Positions 1 through 7,619 of a stretch of 16,288 nucleotides of DNA are shown here, one piece after another (within the stretch, counting starts at the first letter, position 1; each line of letters begins with the position of its first letter). The position numbers and the translations under genes are program-made. A model generated the notes under the pieces. The model had not been told where the DNA came from. It worked only from the letters and a program-made list of their open reading frames with translations, and did not search any database. This stretch comes from CAYJFX01 sp964370315 (GTDB lineage Bacteria > Spirochaetota > Spirochaetia > Treponematales > Treponemataceae). Location: NCBI GenBank assembly GCA_964370315.1, contig CAYJIS010000043.1, positions 1 through 16,288 on the forward strand, read 5' to 3'.

Positions 1-10
1 CTCCTATAAA

Positions 11-152
11 AAGTCAAGAAAAAAACATCAGTTTTTGCGCCTTGACTTCTTTCAAGTCGTTTGTGCACAGCACACGACGACATATAATATTGAGTTTGCA
101 ACGCAAACTCTAAAATGAATGTAAAGGCACTGTTTGTACCGATACATTCATT
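11..152. repeat. Chain of four adjacent inverted repeats, unassigned
   Basis: Four stem-loops lie almost end to end. The first pairs AAGTCAAG (11-18) with CTTGACTT (41-48). The second is GTCGT-tt-GTGC / GCAC-ACGAC (56-78), a nine-pair stem with a 2-nt bulge and a 3-nt loop. The third is GAGTTTGC-aac-GCAAACTC (92-110), perfect with a 3-nt loop. The fourth pairs AATGAATGTA (114-123) with TACATTCATT (143-152). A smaller competing hairpin, GACTT/AAGTC, sits at 44-58. Read on the minus strand, the first stem is followed by a short T tract and could end transcripts of the leftward gene at 230-814. Such density could mean a dispersed intergenic repeat, a structured RNA or a miniature mobile element; the sequence alone does not decide. 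No coding frame is evident. Confidence 0.6.
92..110. repeat. Perfect 8-bp hairpin GAGTTTGC/GCAAACTC
   Basis: This is the tightest palindrome in the left-end hairpin chain: two perfect 8-bp arms around a 3-nt loop (aac). It has no T-rich tail on either side, so it is not a standard intrinsic terminator. It may be a repeat unit, a protein-binding site or part of a structured RNA. Confidence 0.6.
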
Positions 153-229
153 ATGCCTCCTATTGTATTATGCTAATAGTGGCTTTTTAAACTTCCATTT
201 TATATGAAACGCTAACAGGTTCCATCATA

Positions 230-814
230 TTAATTACATTGTCTGTCATTTTTAGAAACAAACGTATTTGCACATTTCTCACCTCTAAACGTATTCTTCC
301 AGACAAAATATACCAAAATAAGCAGTTCACATAGTAATAGAATTTTTTGTGTACCACCTACAATTTGAAAAAACCAATACTTACAATCATGTAATGAACT
401 AACAAGTATAGAATGACTTTTTGTGCTGATAAAGACATCGATAGCATGCAACATCGTGCACAATCCCAAAAGCAATATAAAGTCCATTATGTTTTTTTTC
501 TTACTTACTGTTTTATCTTTATACTTATATATTAATTGTGTTATCAATGTTAAAAAGGCACTGGTTATTGGCGCAAAAAAGAAAACACTGAAGAGATAAA
601 AACCACTTCTTCCTATTAGAAAATTAAACCAGAACTCTTTTTCCTCGGTATTTTCTATCCCACTAAAAATGGTATCATTATTAAGATCAAATGAATCGAC
701 TATCGATTGAAGAATTGCATCTTCCAAAAAAAGTGCAAATTCTAAGATAAATACATAGAGTAAAAAGTATAATAATGATGAGACTAAAAAACGATAGAAT
801 TGTTTTTTGTTCAT
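230..814 (-). CDS. Hypothetical four-helix membrane protein
   Basis: I do not recognise a family for this 194-residue protein. Four hydrophobic stretches, roughly residues 9-30, 70-96, 108-130 and 146-172, should be membrane helices. Between the first two is an acidic segment of about 40 residues (ending near TEEKEFW), and a lysine-rich loop lies near residues 97-108. The tail after the last helix is short, polar and has two cysteines. The ATG at 812-814 is preceded on the minus strand by AGGA about 7 nt away, a usable ribosome-binding site. A TATAAT-like box lies about 50 nt upstream of the start (871-876). The gene stands alone, divergent from the peptidase gene. The coding call rests on length, plausible start and clean membrane topology; no function is proposed. 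Confidence 0.65.
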   Translation of the reverse strand: MNKKQFYRFLVSSLLYFLLYVFILEFALFLEDAILQSIVDSFDLNNDTIFSGIENTEEKEFWFNFLIGRSGFYLFSVFFFAPITSAFLTLITQLIYKYKDKTVSKKKNIMDFILLLGLCTMLHAIDVFISTKSHSILVSSLHDCKYWFFQIVGGTQKILLLCELLILVYFVWKNTFRGEKCANTFVSKNDRQCN

Positions 815-870
815 TATGGAATCCTATGTAATCTATTTTCTACCTATCTACCTAATAAACGTTACAACCA

Positions 871-876
871 ATTATA
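871..876 (-). promoter_or_regulatory. Possible -10 box for the membrane-protein gene
   Basis: The minus strand reads TATAAT here, about 57 nt before the ATG at 814. No convincing -35 element stands 16-18 nt upstream, so this is a weak call based on one hexamer in an AT-rich intergenic region. Confidence 0.3.
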
Positions 877-1005
877 AAAAGTCATATTCAACTTCGCATT
901 TCAATGTGTAGAATAAAAAAAGTATATCAAAGATAGTAAAAAAATTCTAGCTTCCAAAAAAACAAAGTTTAACCTACTATTTAATTCTAGCAGATATATT
1001 TCCTC

Positions 1006-1033
1006 TTGACATCTCCCCCATTTCTGCTACAAT
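1006..1033 (+). promoter_or_regulatory. Sigma-70 type promoter, apparently leaderless
   Basis: TTGACA (1006-1011), a 16-nt spacer ending in an extended -10 TGC, then TACAAT (1028-1033). Six bases later comes the ATG of the M20 peptidase (1040), so the predicted transcription start is at or within a base or two of the A of the start codon. There is no purine-rich ribosome-binding site before the ATG; the bases there belong to the promoter. Confidence 0.7.
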
Positions 1034-1039
1034 ATACAG

Positions 1040-2413
1040 ATGAAAACAATCCCTACATATGCAGAAAATTTATCAAAGATAATTCAGTGTCCAACAGTTT
1101 CAATTCAAATTGAACTAGATACACCAAAAGCAAAAGATGCTAATTTTGACTTACTCCATAAAACGTTAAGAAGCCTCTATCCAAATGTATTCAAAACACT
1201 CAAATACGCAAGTGTTGGTTCATATTCATTTTACCTACATTGGAAAGGCAAAGATTCGTCTCGCTCTATCGTTCTTATGGCTCATCAAGATGTGGTACCT
1301 GCAGGAGTTTCAACAGGAAAAGACTTTAATAAAAAACACATTCCTGATGGATGGAGCTTTCCTCCGTTTTCGGGCGAAATTAAAAATGGACACATTAGAG
1401 GTAGGGGTGCCTTAGATGACAAAGGGTCTCTTTGTGCGTTGTTTGAAAGCATAGAAAACTTAATTATAGAAGGTTTTACACCAGAACTCGATATATACCT
1501 CTGCTCTGCACATAATGAAGAAACAGCAGGATGGGGGGCTCCCTCAATAGTTAAAGAACTTGAAAAAAAAGGCATACGACCAGAGTTTGTTTTAGATGAA
1601 GGCGGCGCAATTGTTAATTCTCCTCTTCCAACAATGAAAAAACAAGGAGCCATGATTGGGCTCTGCGAAAAGGGTGTAGCAAATATTTTATTTACTGCAA
1701 AAAGCAAGGGTGGCCACGCAAGTGCTCCACCTAAAAAAAGTCCCCTCGGACAATTAGGAAGTTTTATTTCAAAAATTGAAAAGAAATCACCTTTTAAAGC
1801 AGTGGTAACACCTGCATTACAAGAAATGCTAAAAAGTGTTTCCTCAGATGTGAACTTCCCACTTAGTTTGTTTTTTCGCTTTCCTCGATTTTTTTCACCT
1901 TTATTAACAAGTGTTTTTACACTTATAGGAGGAGAATCAAGAGCAATTGTACAAACAACTTGTGCACTTACAATGGCAAGTGGAAGCTCTGCATTTAATG
2001 TTCTTCCAGATAGTGCTAGCGTAACGGCTAACCTTCGATTGTTAGGGGGTGTTGATACATTAGATTCAGTAGTACGTCAATTACAAAAAAAAGCAAAAAA
2101 ATATAATATAGAAGTATCTCTTATTTCTGGACATGAAGCTTCTATTACTTCAAAAACAGATAAACCATATCAACACATAAAAAACATCATTGAAAAACAA
2201 TTCCCAGATATTTTACCAGTACCCTACATTATGATAGCAGCAAGTGATTCACGCCATTATTGCAAAATCTCTGACAACGTATACCGCTTTGCACCTTTTA
2301 CTATGACAAACGCTCAAAGAAAAACAATACACGGCTTCGATGAACACATCGAAATTAAAAATTTAGAGAAAGGTATTGCATTTTATAAGGAATTAATTAA
2401 AGGGATTCAGTAA
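1040..2413 (+). CDS. M20-family zinc metallopeptidase (carboxypeptidase S / PM20D1-like)
   Basis: This 457-residue protein has the complete M20 di-zinc active site. Visible residues are H82 and catalytic D84 in MAHQDVVP, bridging D126 in GRGALDDKGS, general base E160 and ligand E161 in AHNEET, D186 in VLDEGG, and C-terminal H431 in TIHGFDEH. Residues near 226 (GGHAS) begin the lid/dimerisation domain inserted between the catalytic halves. The motif spellings fit the carboxypeptidase S / PM20D1 branch, whose members cut C-terminal residues from dipeptides or N-acyl amino acids; the exact substrate cannot be read here. There is no signal peptide, so it should be cytoplasmic. The ATG is fixed by family alignment, since an AE-LS-IQ-PTVS type N-terminus is expected, yet it has no ribosome-binding site and sits at the predicted transcription start. 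The 3' end overlaps the convergent MATE gene by 17 nt. Confidence 0.93.
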   Translation: MKTIPTYAENLSKIIQCPTVSIQIELDTPKAKDANFDLLHKTLRSLYPNVFKTLKYASVGSYSFYLHWKGKDSSRSIVLMAHQDVVPAGVSTGKDFNKKHIPDGWSFPPFSGEIKNGHIRGRGALDDKGSLCALFESIENLIIEGFTPELDIYLCSAHNEETAGWGAPSIVKELEKKGIRPEFVLDEGGAIVNSPLPTMKKQGAMIGLCEKGVANILFTAKSKGGHASAPPKKSPLGQLGSFISKIEKKSPFKAVVTPALQEMLKSVSSDVNFPLSLFFRFPRFFSPLLTSVFTLIGGESRAIVQTTCALTMASGSSAFNVLPDSASVTANLRLLGGVDTLDSVVRQLQKKAKKYNIEVSLISGHEASITSKTDKPYQHIKNIIEKQFPDILPVPYIMIAASDSRHYCKISDNVYRFAPFTMTNAQRKTIHGFDEHIEIKNLEKGIAFYKELIKGIQ

Positions 2414-3740
2414 TTACACTTTTCTTTTTCCAACGTCCACTCAAATAATACGGAACTACAATACAAACACCAACAAGCCAACCAGTACCAAAGCACCAAA
2501 ACATAGTGTACTCATCAAAAAAATGAGTATACAAATAAGCAGAAGGGACACGTGCTCCTAAAAATGAAACAAGCGTGCAAAGCATCGGAACAACGGTCTC
2601 TCCTGCACCTCTTACTGATGCATTTAAAACAAATATTATAGTTAGCAGAGGAAAGCATGGCATTATTCGTCTCATATACTGCTCTCCAACAAAAATTACA
2701 TCGGCATCTTGAGTAAAAGCACGCAAAAGTATATCGCCAAATACAATTGCAAGTGTACTAAGTACAATAGACATAGATAATGCAATGATTAATGTTGAGC
2801 GAACTCCCTGTTTAACCCTATCCATTTTTTTAGCCCCAATATTTTGCCCAACATAGGTTGTCATAGCCATCGAAAAGCTCATTATGGGCATAAACACAAA
2901 TGAGTCTATTTTTGCAGCAGCACTATACCCTGCCATAAAATCGGCACCAAATCTATTAACCAAACGTTGTAACACCATCACTCCTACACTAACAAGCACA
3001 TTTTGTAATCCTGTAGGAAGCCCTATTGTTAAACTCTTTTTTAATATCTCTGCTGAAAAATGCATTTTACCAAAAGCTATCTTAAATATTGTTGTTTTTT
3101 TATTAATATAAATAATACCAAATAAAAAGGCAAAGCTCTGAGCAACAACGGTTGCAAGGGCCACACCGAAGACCCCCATCCCAAACACAACAACAAATAC
3201 AAGATCAAGAATAATATTTATAATAGTTGCAATTGCTAAAAACAATAAGGATGATTTACCGTCTCCAAGCCCTTGTAACATCGCATTATTCATACTATAA
3301 CCAAATGTTGATAGAGTTCCTAAAAACACCATCCTCAAATATGTTGTAGACATCTCACTTATTATACCCTGCGGTGTATTTAATAAATCTAAAAAGAAAG
3401 GCGTAAATATAAAACCAACAATACCAATAAGAGAACCACCAATAAACATAAAGATATACATGGTATCAACGGTTATTTGTATTTTCTCTTTGTTTCCTGC
3501 TCCTTTAAACTGAGAAATAAGAATGGTTGCTCCTGCCCCAACACCAGCAAAAAGAGAGAATAATAAAAACATTATAATAAATGAGTTTCCAACAGCCGCA
3601 AGTGCATCGGGGCCGACAAAATTTCCAACAACTATACTATCAACAACATTGTACATTTGCTGTAGGACATTACCAAGTAACAAAGGTATTGTAAAACGAA
3701 TAACTAATTTTGCTGGACTTCCTTTTGTCATATCAATCAT
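2397..3740 (-). CDS. MATE-family multidrug/cation antiporter
   Basis: This 447-residue integral membrane protein has the N-terminal MATE signature: TKGSPAKLVIRFTIPLLLGN followed by QQMYNVVDSIVVGNFVG, including acidic D34 in the first helix. Further family marks are NNAMLQGLGDGKSS (about 151-164) and RGAGETVVP in the C-terminal half. The length and about twelve hydrophobic segments fit a full two-lobed transporter. Family members expel drugs or metabolites in exchange for Na+ or H+; substrate unknown. The chosen ATG (3738-3740) has a strong ribosome-binding site, GAGGAG, 7 nt upstream, lying inside the last codons of rqcH. The two genes overlap by 8 nt (ATGATTGA), so translation is probably coupled. 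A second in-frame ATG three codons later lacks such a site. The tail overlaps the convergent peptidase gene by 17 nt. Confidence 0.93.
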   Translation of the reverse strand: MIDMTKGSPAKLVIRFTIPLLLGNVLQQMYNVVDSIVVGNFVGPDALAAVGNSFIIMFLLFSLFAGVGAGATILISQFKGAGNKEKIQITVDTMYIFMFIGGSLIGIVGFIFTPFFLDLLNTPQGIISEMSTTYLRMVFLGTLSTFGYSMNNAMLQGLGDGKSSLLFLAIATIINIILDLVFVVVFGMGVFGVALATVVAQSFAFLFGIIYINKKTTIFKIAFGKMHFSAEILKKSLTIGLPTGLQNVLVSVGVMVLQRLVNRFGADFMAGYSAAAKIDSFVFMPIMSFSMAMTTYVGQNIGAKKMDRVKQGVRSTLIIALSMSIVLSTLAIVFGDILLRAFTQDADVIFVGEQYMRRIMPCFPLLTIIFVLNASVRGAGETVVPMLCTLVSFLGARVPSAYLYTHFFDEYTMFWCFGTGWLVGVCIVVPYYLSGRWKKKSVITESL

Positions 3741-5220
3741 TGCTTGACTCCTCTATTTTTTTTAGCCTCGCATCATCAAGTGTAATAGTAACGTTTTTTT
3801 CATTAGACGGAAGCACTGTTCCTTTTGGCCCGTTTTTTGCTCGCCTCAAGTGCTTCACCTGTGTATAATAAAGGTCGGCGGTCTTTCCTTTGCGGGCTTT
3901 TGAATAAAACACCGCTAAGTTTCCTGCATCAAGTAATACTTCCAAAGGAACTGTTTTACCCTTTTGATTTTTAATAAAAACATACCCTCCAGGATAATCT
4001 CTCGTGTGAAGCCACATATCATGACCCTTCACATGCCGTCTTAAGAGCTCATCATTTTCACTTGCAGTTCTTCCAACTAAAATATGCCACCCATTTACTG
4101 TAAAACTTAGCCCTGGATGTTTTTTTTCTATTTGTTGTTTTGGCTTGGTTTGTTTTTTTAATAATTGCTGCAAACGAATTGGGTTTGGTTCTCGTAAAAC
4201 ATTTTGCCATGCAGTATCAAGGTCAAGTATTTCTTTTTTAAATTTTGCAATATCGCTATCAAGCTCTACAATCCCAGAAACGGACTTCTTGTATTTTATA
4301 TAATAATTTTGTGCATTTTCTTGAGCCGATTTTTTTGGATCAATCTCTAATCGAACGATATTTCCTGTTTCATAATCTTCACATTCAAAAAACTTTGTTA
4401 CATCATCATTAGAAAGTTGCTCCACTAATATATGGGCGTTTGCTAATAGTAAGTCTCCAAAATGCTTTAAATTTTCAGAATGCAAAAAGCTTTGTTTTTT
4501 TTCTTCAAGTCGTAAAAGGGCTGCGCTCATCCTGTTTTTTTGTTTATCATAGGCTTTTTGAGCTTGCTCTAAAAGTACTTCTTTTGACAAGCTTTGTCCG
4601 TACTCGCCATACCAAATATCAATTTTTTCACTAAAGCTTAGTTCATCAAAGCTTTTATTATGCAATACTGATTTATTTGCTTCAATAATGCCATCTTGTG
4701 TTAGATCTACAAAATCTCGCACTTCAAATTTTTTTTCGTCAGTTGGATCGTCTTTTTTTATAGCTGTCGGAATAGAAAATGTTCCACCTGTAACTTCCCC
4801 TCGTTTGGGACGCCGGTAAAACACATCGAGAATAGTCATATTTTCGTCTGTCACAATTATATTAGCAGAACCAGACCACAAGCGTATAAACATAAAAAGT
4901 CTTTCTGTTGGTGTTTTTAAAGTAAACTGAATTATTCTATCGTTATTAAGTTGTTCGCATGATTCAATAACGCAACCCTTTACTCGCGACTTTAAAAACT
5001 CCATAAAACGAAGTGGTTTTTCTGTTTTGGGTATTTTTCTTTTTGTTTCATGAATCCGGCAAGAACCTGCAGCAAGACACACAAAAACAGCACACGAAGA
5101 AAATTTATATGTATGAAAAGCTATTGTATCAAAGCTCGGTTGTACTATTTGTTGAATAAAACTACCTTCAAGGTTTAGTTCTGTCAAAACGGCTTCAATT
5201 TCTTTATAGTTTAGAGACAT
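3733..5220 (-). CDS. rqcH: RqcH/NFACT-family ribosome quality control protein
   Basis: Bacterial RqcH (Rqc2/NEMF homologue) binds peptidyl-tRNA-obstructed large ribosomal subunits and directs addition of C-terminal alanine tails that mark stalled peptides for proteolysis. Here residues 1-150 form the NFACT-N domain with the D94-R95 pair (NNDRIIQF) matching the DR motif needed for tailing. Residues about 190-210 match the linker region, about 214-350 are charged and predicted helical/coiled coil, and about 373-470 are NFACT-R with HDMWLHTRDYPGGYV. At 495 residues it is shorter than Firmicute homologues of roughly 570, which agrees with my recollection of spirochaete versions. Older annotations call this family fibronectin-binding protein. 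The start MSLNYKEIE fits the family, has no ribosome-binding site and lies 6 nt after a TATAAT box. The MATE gene overlaps its end by 8 nt. Confidence 0.92.
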   Translation of the reverse strand: MSLNYKEIEAVLTELNLEGSFIQQIVQPSFDTIAFHTYKFSSCAVFVCLAAGSCRIHETKRKIPKTEKPLRFMEFLKSRVKGCVIESCEQLNNDRIIQFTLKTPTERLFMFIRLWSGSANIIVTDENMTILDVFYRRPKRGEVTGGTFSIPTAIKKDDPTDEKKFEVRDFVDLTQDGIIEANKSVLHNKSFDELSFSEKIDIWYGEYGQSLSKEVLLEQAQKAYDKQKNRMSAALLRLEEKKQSFLHSENLKHFGDLLLANAHILVEQLSNDDVTKFFECEDYETGNIVRLEIDPKKSAQENAQNYYIKYKKSVSGIVELDSDIAKFKKEILDLDTAWQNVLREPNPIRLQQLLKKQTKPKQQIEKKHPGLSFTVNGWHILVGRTASENDELLRRHVKGHDMWLHTRDYPGGYVFIKNQKGKTVPLEVLLDAGNLAVFYSKARKGKTADLYYTQVKHLRRAKNGPKGTVLPSNEKNVTITLDDARLKKIEESSND

Positions 5221-5226
5221 TATTTA

Positions 5227-5255
5227 ATTATAGGTTAAAAGCTAAAATAATACAA
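5227..5255 (-). promoter_or_regulatory. Putative promoter for rqcH, leaderless arrangement
   Basis: On the minus strand TTGTAT (5255-5250) is followed by a 17-nt spacer and a perfect TATAAT (5232-5227). Six bases later comes the rqcH ATG (5220). The -35 matches consensus at only three of six positions, but the -10 is perfect and no ribosome-binding site is present. Initiation here would give an mRNA beginning at or beside the start codon. The alternative is read-through from the ABC genes, since no terminator hairpin is visible in the 50-nt gap. Confidence 0.5.
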
Positions 5256-5270
5256 CACACAAATTTGGTA

Positions 5271-5984
5271 TTACTTTTTTATTTTTAAGAACTCTGCTAG
5301 CTCCGTAGTTTTTGGCTTCGTTAAACAGCCTTTATCTCCTGCTTCGCATATTTCACCATTTTTTAAGAAAATAACAAAATCTGCAAACTCTTTTAAGAAT
5401 GCTATTTCATGTGTGACAAATATAAAACTTCTACCATCTTTTTTTAAATCCTTAACAGCTTTCAAAACTTCATCCGTTAAAACGGGATCTAAAGCCGCAG
5501 TTGGTTCATCTAAAAAAATGAGCTCTGGGTTAGTAGACAAAGCTCGTGCAATAGAAGCCCTTTGTGCTTGCCCTCCAGAAACTTCACGAGGTTTTTTATT
5601 AGCTTCTCCATCAATATAAAGTTGTTGGAGTAACTCACTAGCCTTTGCGTTTGCTTCTTTTTTGCTTTGTTTTTTTATAGTATGCAAAATAAAGGTTATA
5701 TTTTCCATTATAGTAAAGTGCGGAAATAGATTATGTGTTTGAAATACCATTCCTATTTTTTCTTGAAATTTTTCTTTTTCATGAATAGGAGAAATTCCAT
5801 TAATTACTATTTCTCCCGAATCTGGATTTTCAATTCCTGCTAGCTGCCGTAATAACGTTGATTTTCCGCAACCCGATTCTCCAATAATCCCTATTGTAGA
5901 AATACCATCAATATCTAATGAGATATCCTTAAGCACTAGTGTATCACCATATGTGATGGAAAGATTTTTAATTTGAAATTTCAT
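5271..5984 (-). CDS. ABC transporter ATPase, polar amino acid uptake type
   Basis: This 237-residue protein has all nucleotide-binding motifs in order: Walker A GESGCGKS (35-42), Q-loop Q82 in VFQTHNLFPH, signature EVSGGQAQR (about 134-142), Walker B LIFLDEP (155-161) and switch histidine H192 in THE. The VFQ..NLFPH spelling and the short length are typical of the HisP/GlnQ group that powers import of polar amino acids. It would act on the cytoplasmic face as a homodimer with the neighbouring permease. Its ATG overlaps the permease stop by 4 nt (ATGA), a classic coupled junction, and it is the last gene of the ABC operon. No terminator hairpin is visible after its stop. Confidence 0.94.
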   Translation of the reverse strand: MKFQIKNLSITYGDTLVLKDISLDIDGISTIGIIGESGCGKSTLLRQLAGIENPDSGEIVINGISPIHEKEKFQEKIGMVFQTHNLFPHFTIMENITFILHTIKKQSKKEANAKASELLQQLYIDGEANKKPREVSGGQAQRASIARALSTNPELIFLDEPTAALDPVLTDEVLKAVKDLKKDGRSFIFVTHEIAFLKEFADFVIFLKNGEICEAGDKGCLTKPKTTELAEFLKIKK

Positions 5985-6718
5985 CTACTTACCTTCTTTC
6001 CAATGTACTTCGCTAATAATGAAAGTGGAATTGTCATCGCTAGATATAAAAGCCACATAATATAATACCCTTCAATAACAGCATAATTTCTATTTGAAAT
6101 TACAGTGGTCATGTAAGTAATTTCACCAACTGAAATAATATTTAAAAGGGCAGAACCCTTAATTACACTTGAAAGATTATTGACAAGAGAAGGAATAAAA
6201 GGACGTACCATCTGTGGTAAAATAATATACATATATTTTTGATACCACTTAAACTGGTATAAATCCATAACAACATATTGTTCTGGGGTTACCACCGCTG
6301 CCGTAGTTTCATAAGCATTTGCAACATACGGGCTGTTATAAAAAATCATAGCAAGAATCCCTAAAAACAATTTATTGTTAATTGAAATAACTTGTCCTAA
6401 AGGATACACAACTAAAAAAATCATTACCAATAATGGTGTCCCCATAACAATTTCGTTAAAGACCTCTGCAACAGCTCTAATTACAGTTATCTTTGAGCGA
6501 AGCATGACAAAAAGCGCAAACCCAATAACCAAAGCTCCTGCTAGCGTAACAAGGCTTATCCAAATAGTATTAATAAAACTTGTAATTAATAAACCTTTGC
6601 TTTCAAAGATAAGGTCATAGCGAGGCTCATCTATCGTAAACACTAAAGCAATGCCCACCACTATTGTGAACAAGAGAATAACTGCTATGTATTGCAATGA
6701 GTCAAATTTGTTTCTCAT
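5981..6718 (-). CDS. ABC transporter permease, polar amino acid type
   Basis: This 245-residue membrane protein belongs to the His/Glu/Gln/Arg permease family. Helices lie at about 8-29, 46-73, 87-110, 117-136, 180-200 and 213-235. The family signature is partly visible: FNEIVMGTPLLVMIF (88-101) corresponds to the usual RGTPLLVQ segment with M in place of R, and the EAA loop region reads less canonically before YIILPQMVRPFIPSL. A single permease gene implies a homodimer. The ATG at 6716-6718 follows the purine-rich stretch GATAAGGAAGG, which lies unusually close to the start; no better in-frame start exists. It lies 25 nt after the binding-protein gene and overlaps the ATPase start by 4 nt. 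Confidence 0.92.
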   Translation of the reverse strand: MRNKFDSLQYIAVILLFTIVVGIALVFTIDEPRYDLIFESKGLLITSFINTIWISLVTLAGALVIGFALFVMLRSKITVIRAVAEVFNEIVMGTPLLVMIFLVVYPLGQVISINNKLFLGILAMIFYNSPYVANAYETTAAVVTPEQYVVMDLYQFKWYQKYMYIILPQMVRPFIPSLVNNLSSVIKGSALLNIISVGEITYMTTVISNRNYAVIEGYYIMWLLYLAMTIPLSLLAKYIGKKVSR

Positions 6719-6743
6719 CCTTCCTTATCTTCCTTACTTTAAC

Positions 6744-7580
6744 TTAATTACTTGTTGGATGAATAATGTAATCTAATCCTAAATCTGGATTTTGTAAAAA
6801 GTCTCCAACGATTGGGTCATATTCTTCTCTAATTGTATCATAAAACCCACCATCCTCATACATTGAAGCCACAAATTCATTTGCCTTGTCTAAAAGTTCT
6901 TGGTTTCCTTTTTTTACAACAAAACAAGATCCGACAACATCAGTAATTCCAGTATACACAATTGTGTTTTTTGGATCTGCTGCATGAAAACCGAATACTT
7001 CATCTGATGCAACTAAAATATCTGAAATACCATTTGAAATCTCAATTAACCCAGTTCCAATTTCTGTAACCTCAGTCACATTAATGCCAAATTGTTGTGG
7101 ATAATACACCCCTTTTGTTCCTGACAAACCAACAAAATTAGCACCTTCGATTGCAAAAAAATCTGCTTCACTCATATCATTTGTAATATTGTGTTCAAGT
7201 GCAAACTCTCTATTTACTAAAGCGGGTGTATGCGAATATCTATAAGGGTCAGAAAAATCTGCTTTTTGTGCTCTTTCATCCGTTCTTGACATATCTGCGA
7301 TTAAAATATCTACGTCCCCTGTATCTAGAGCCGGAATAAGAACAGAGAAATCAGTATTTACAATTTCCACTTCCATCCCTAAGTACTCTGCAAATGCCTC
7401 TGAAATAATAGGTTCAAAACCTGCTGCCTTTCCATCATCTCCGATGTAAGAAAACGGAGGAAATTTCAAGTCCATTCCTACACGTAGCACATTATCAGAC
7501 TCTGTACTATTCCCAGAACAACTAAGGGCACTCAGTGCTAACACTGCACTCGCAATAATTACCGTAAAAAGTTTTTTCAT
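6744..7580 (-). CDS. Amino acid ABC transporter substrate-binding lipoprotein
   Basis: This is the family 3 (SBP_bac_3) extracytoplasmic binding protein of the importer. From the chosen ATG (7578-7580) the protein has 278 residues and begins MKKLFTVIIASAVLALSALSC, a lipoprotein signal peptide with lipobox cysteine at residue 21, so it should be membrane-anchored outside the cytoplasm. The mature part opens with LRVGMDLKFPPFSY. It contains the arginine region SRTDERAQKADFSDPY, whose DER arginine normally grips the ligand carboxylate. I chose this start because GGAG precedes it at good spacing and because the signal peptide then has normal form. A longer frame from a GTG at 7611-7613 adds 11 polar residues before the signal peptide and is less likely. 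The gene leads the operon; the exact amino acid is not predictable. Confidence 0.93.
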   Translation of the reverse strand: MKKLFTVIIASAVLALSALSCSGNSTESDNVLRVGMDLKFPPFSYIGDDGKAAGFEPIISEAFAEYLGMEVEIVNTDFSVLIPALDTGDVDILIADMSRTDERAQKADFSDPYRYSHTPALVNREFALEHNITNDMSEADFFAIEGANFVGLSGTKGVYYPQQFGINVTEVTEIGTGLIEISNGISDILVASDEVFGFHAADPKNTIVYTGITDVVGSCFVVKKGNQELLDKANEFVASMYEDGGFYDTIREEYDPIVGDFLQNPDLGLDYIIHPTSN

Positions 7581-7619
7581 TTTTTTCTCCATGTTAAGAT
7601 AGTTTTTTTTCACACTCTA

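Noticed and set aside
1285..1707. A 140-codon frame antisense to the M20 peptidase
   Set aside because: It lies wholly within the conserved catalytic region of a clear gene and resembles nothing; it is a by-product of that gene's codons.
7581..7613. Longer binding-protein start at GTG 7611-7613
   Set aside because: It puts 11 polar residues before a normal lipoprotein signal peptide, whereas the ATG at 7580 has a well-placed GGAG. The GTG falls on the predicted transcription start, so a leaderless longer form is not fully excluded.
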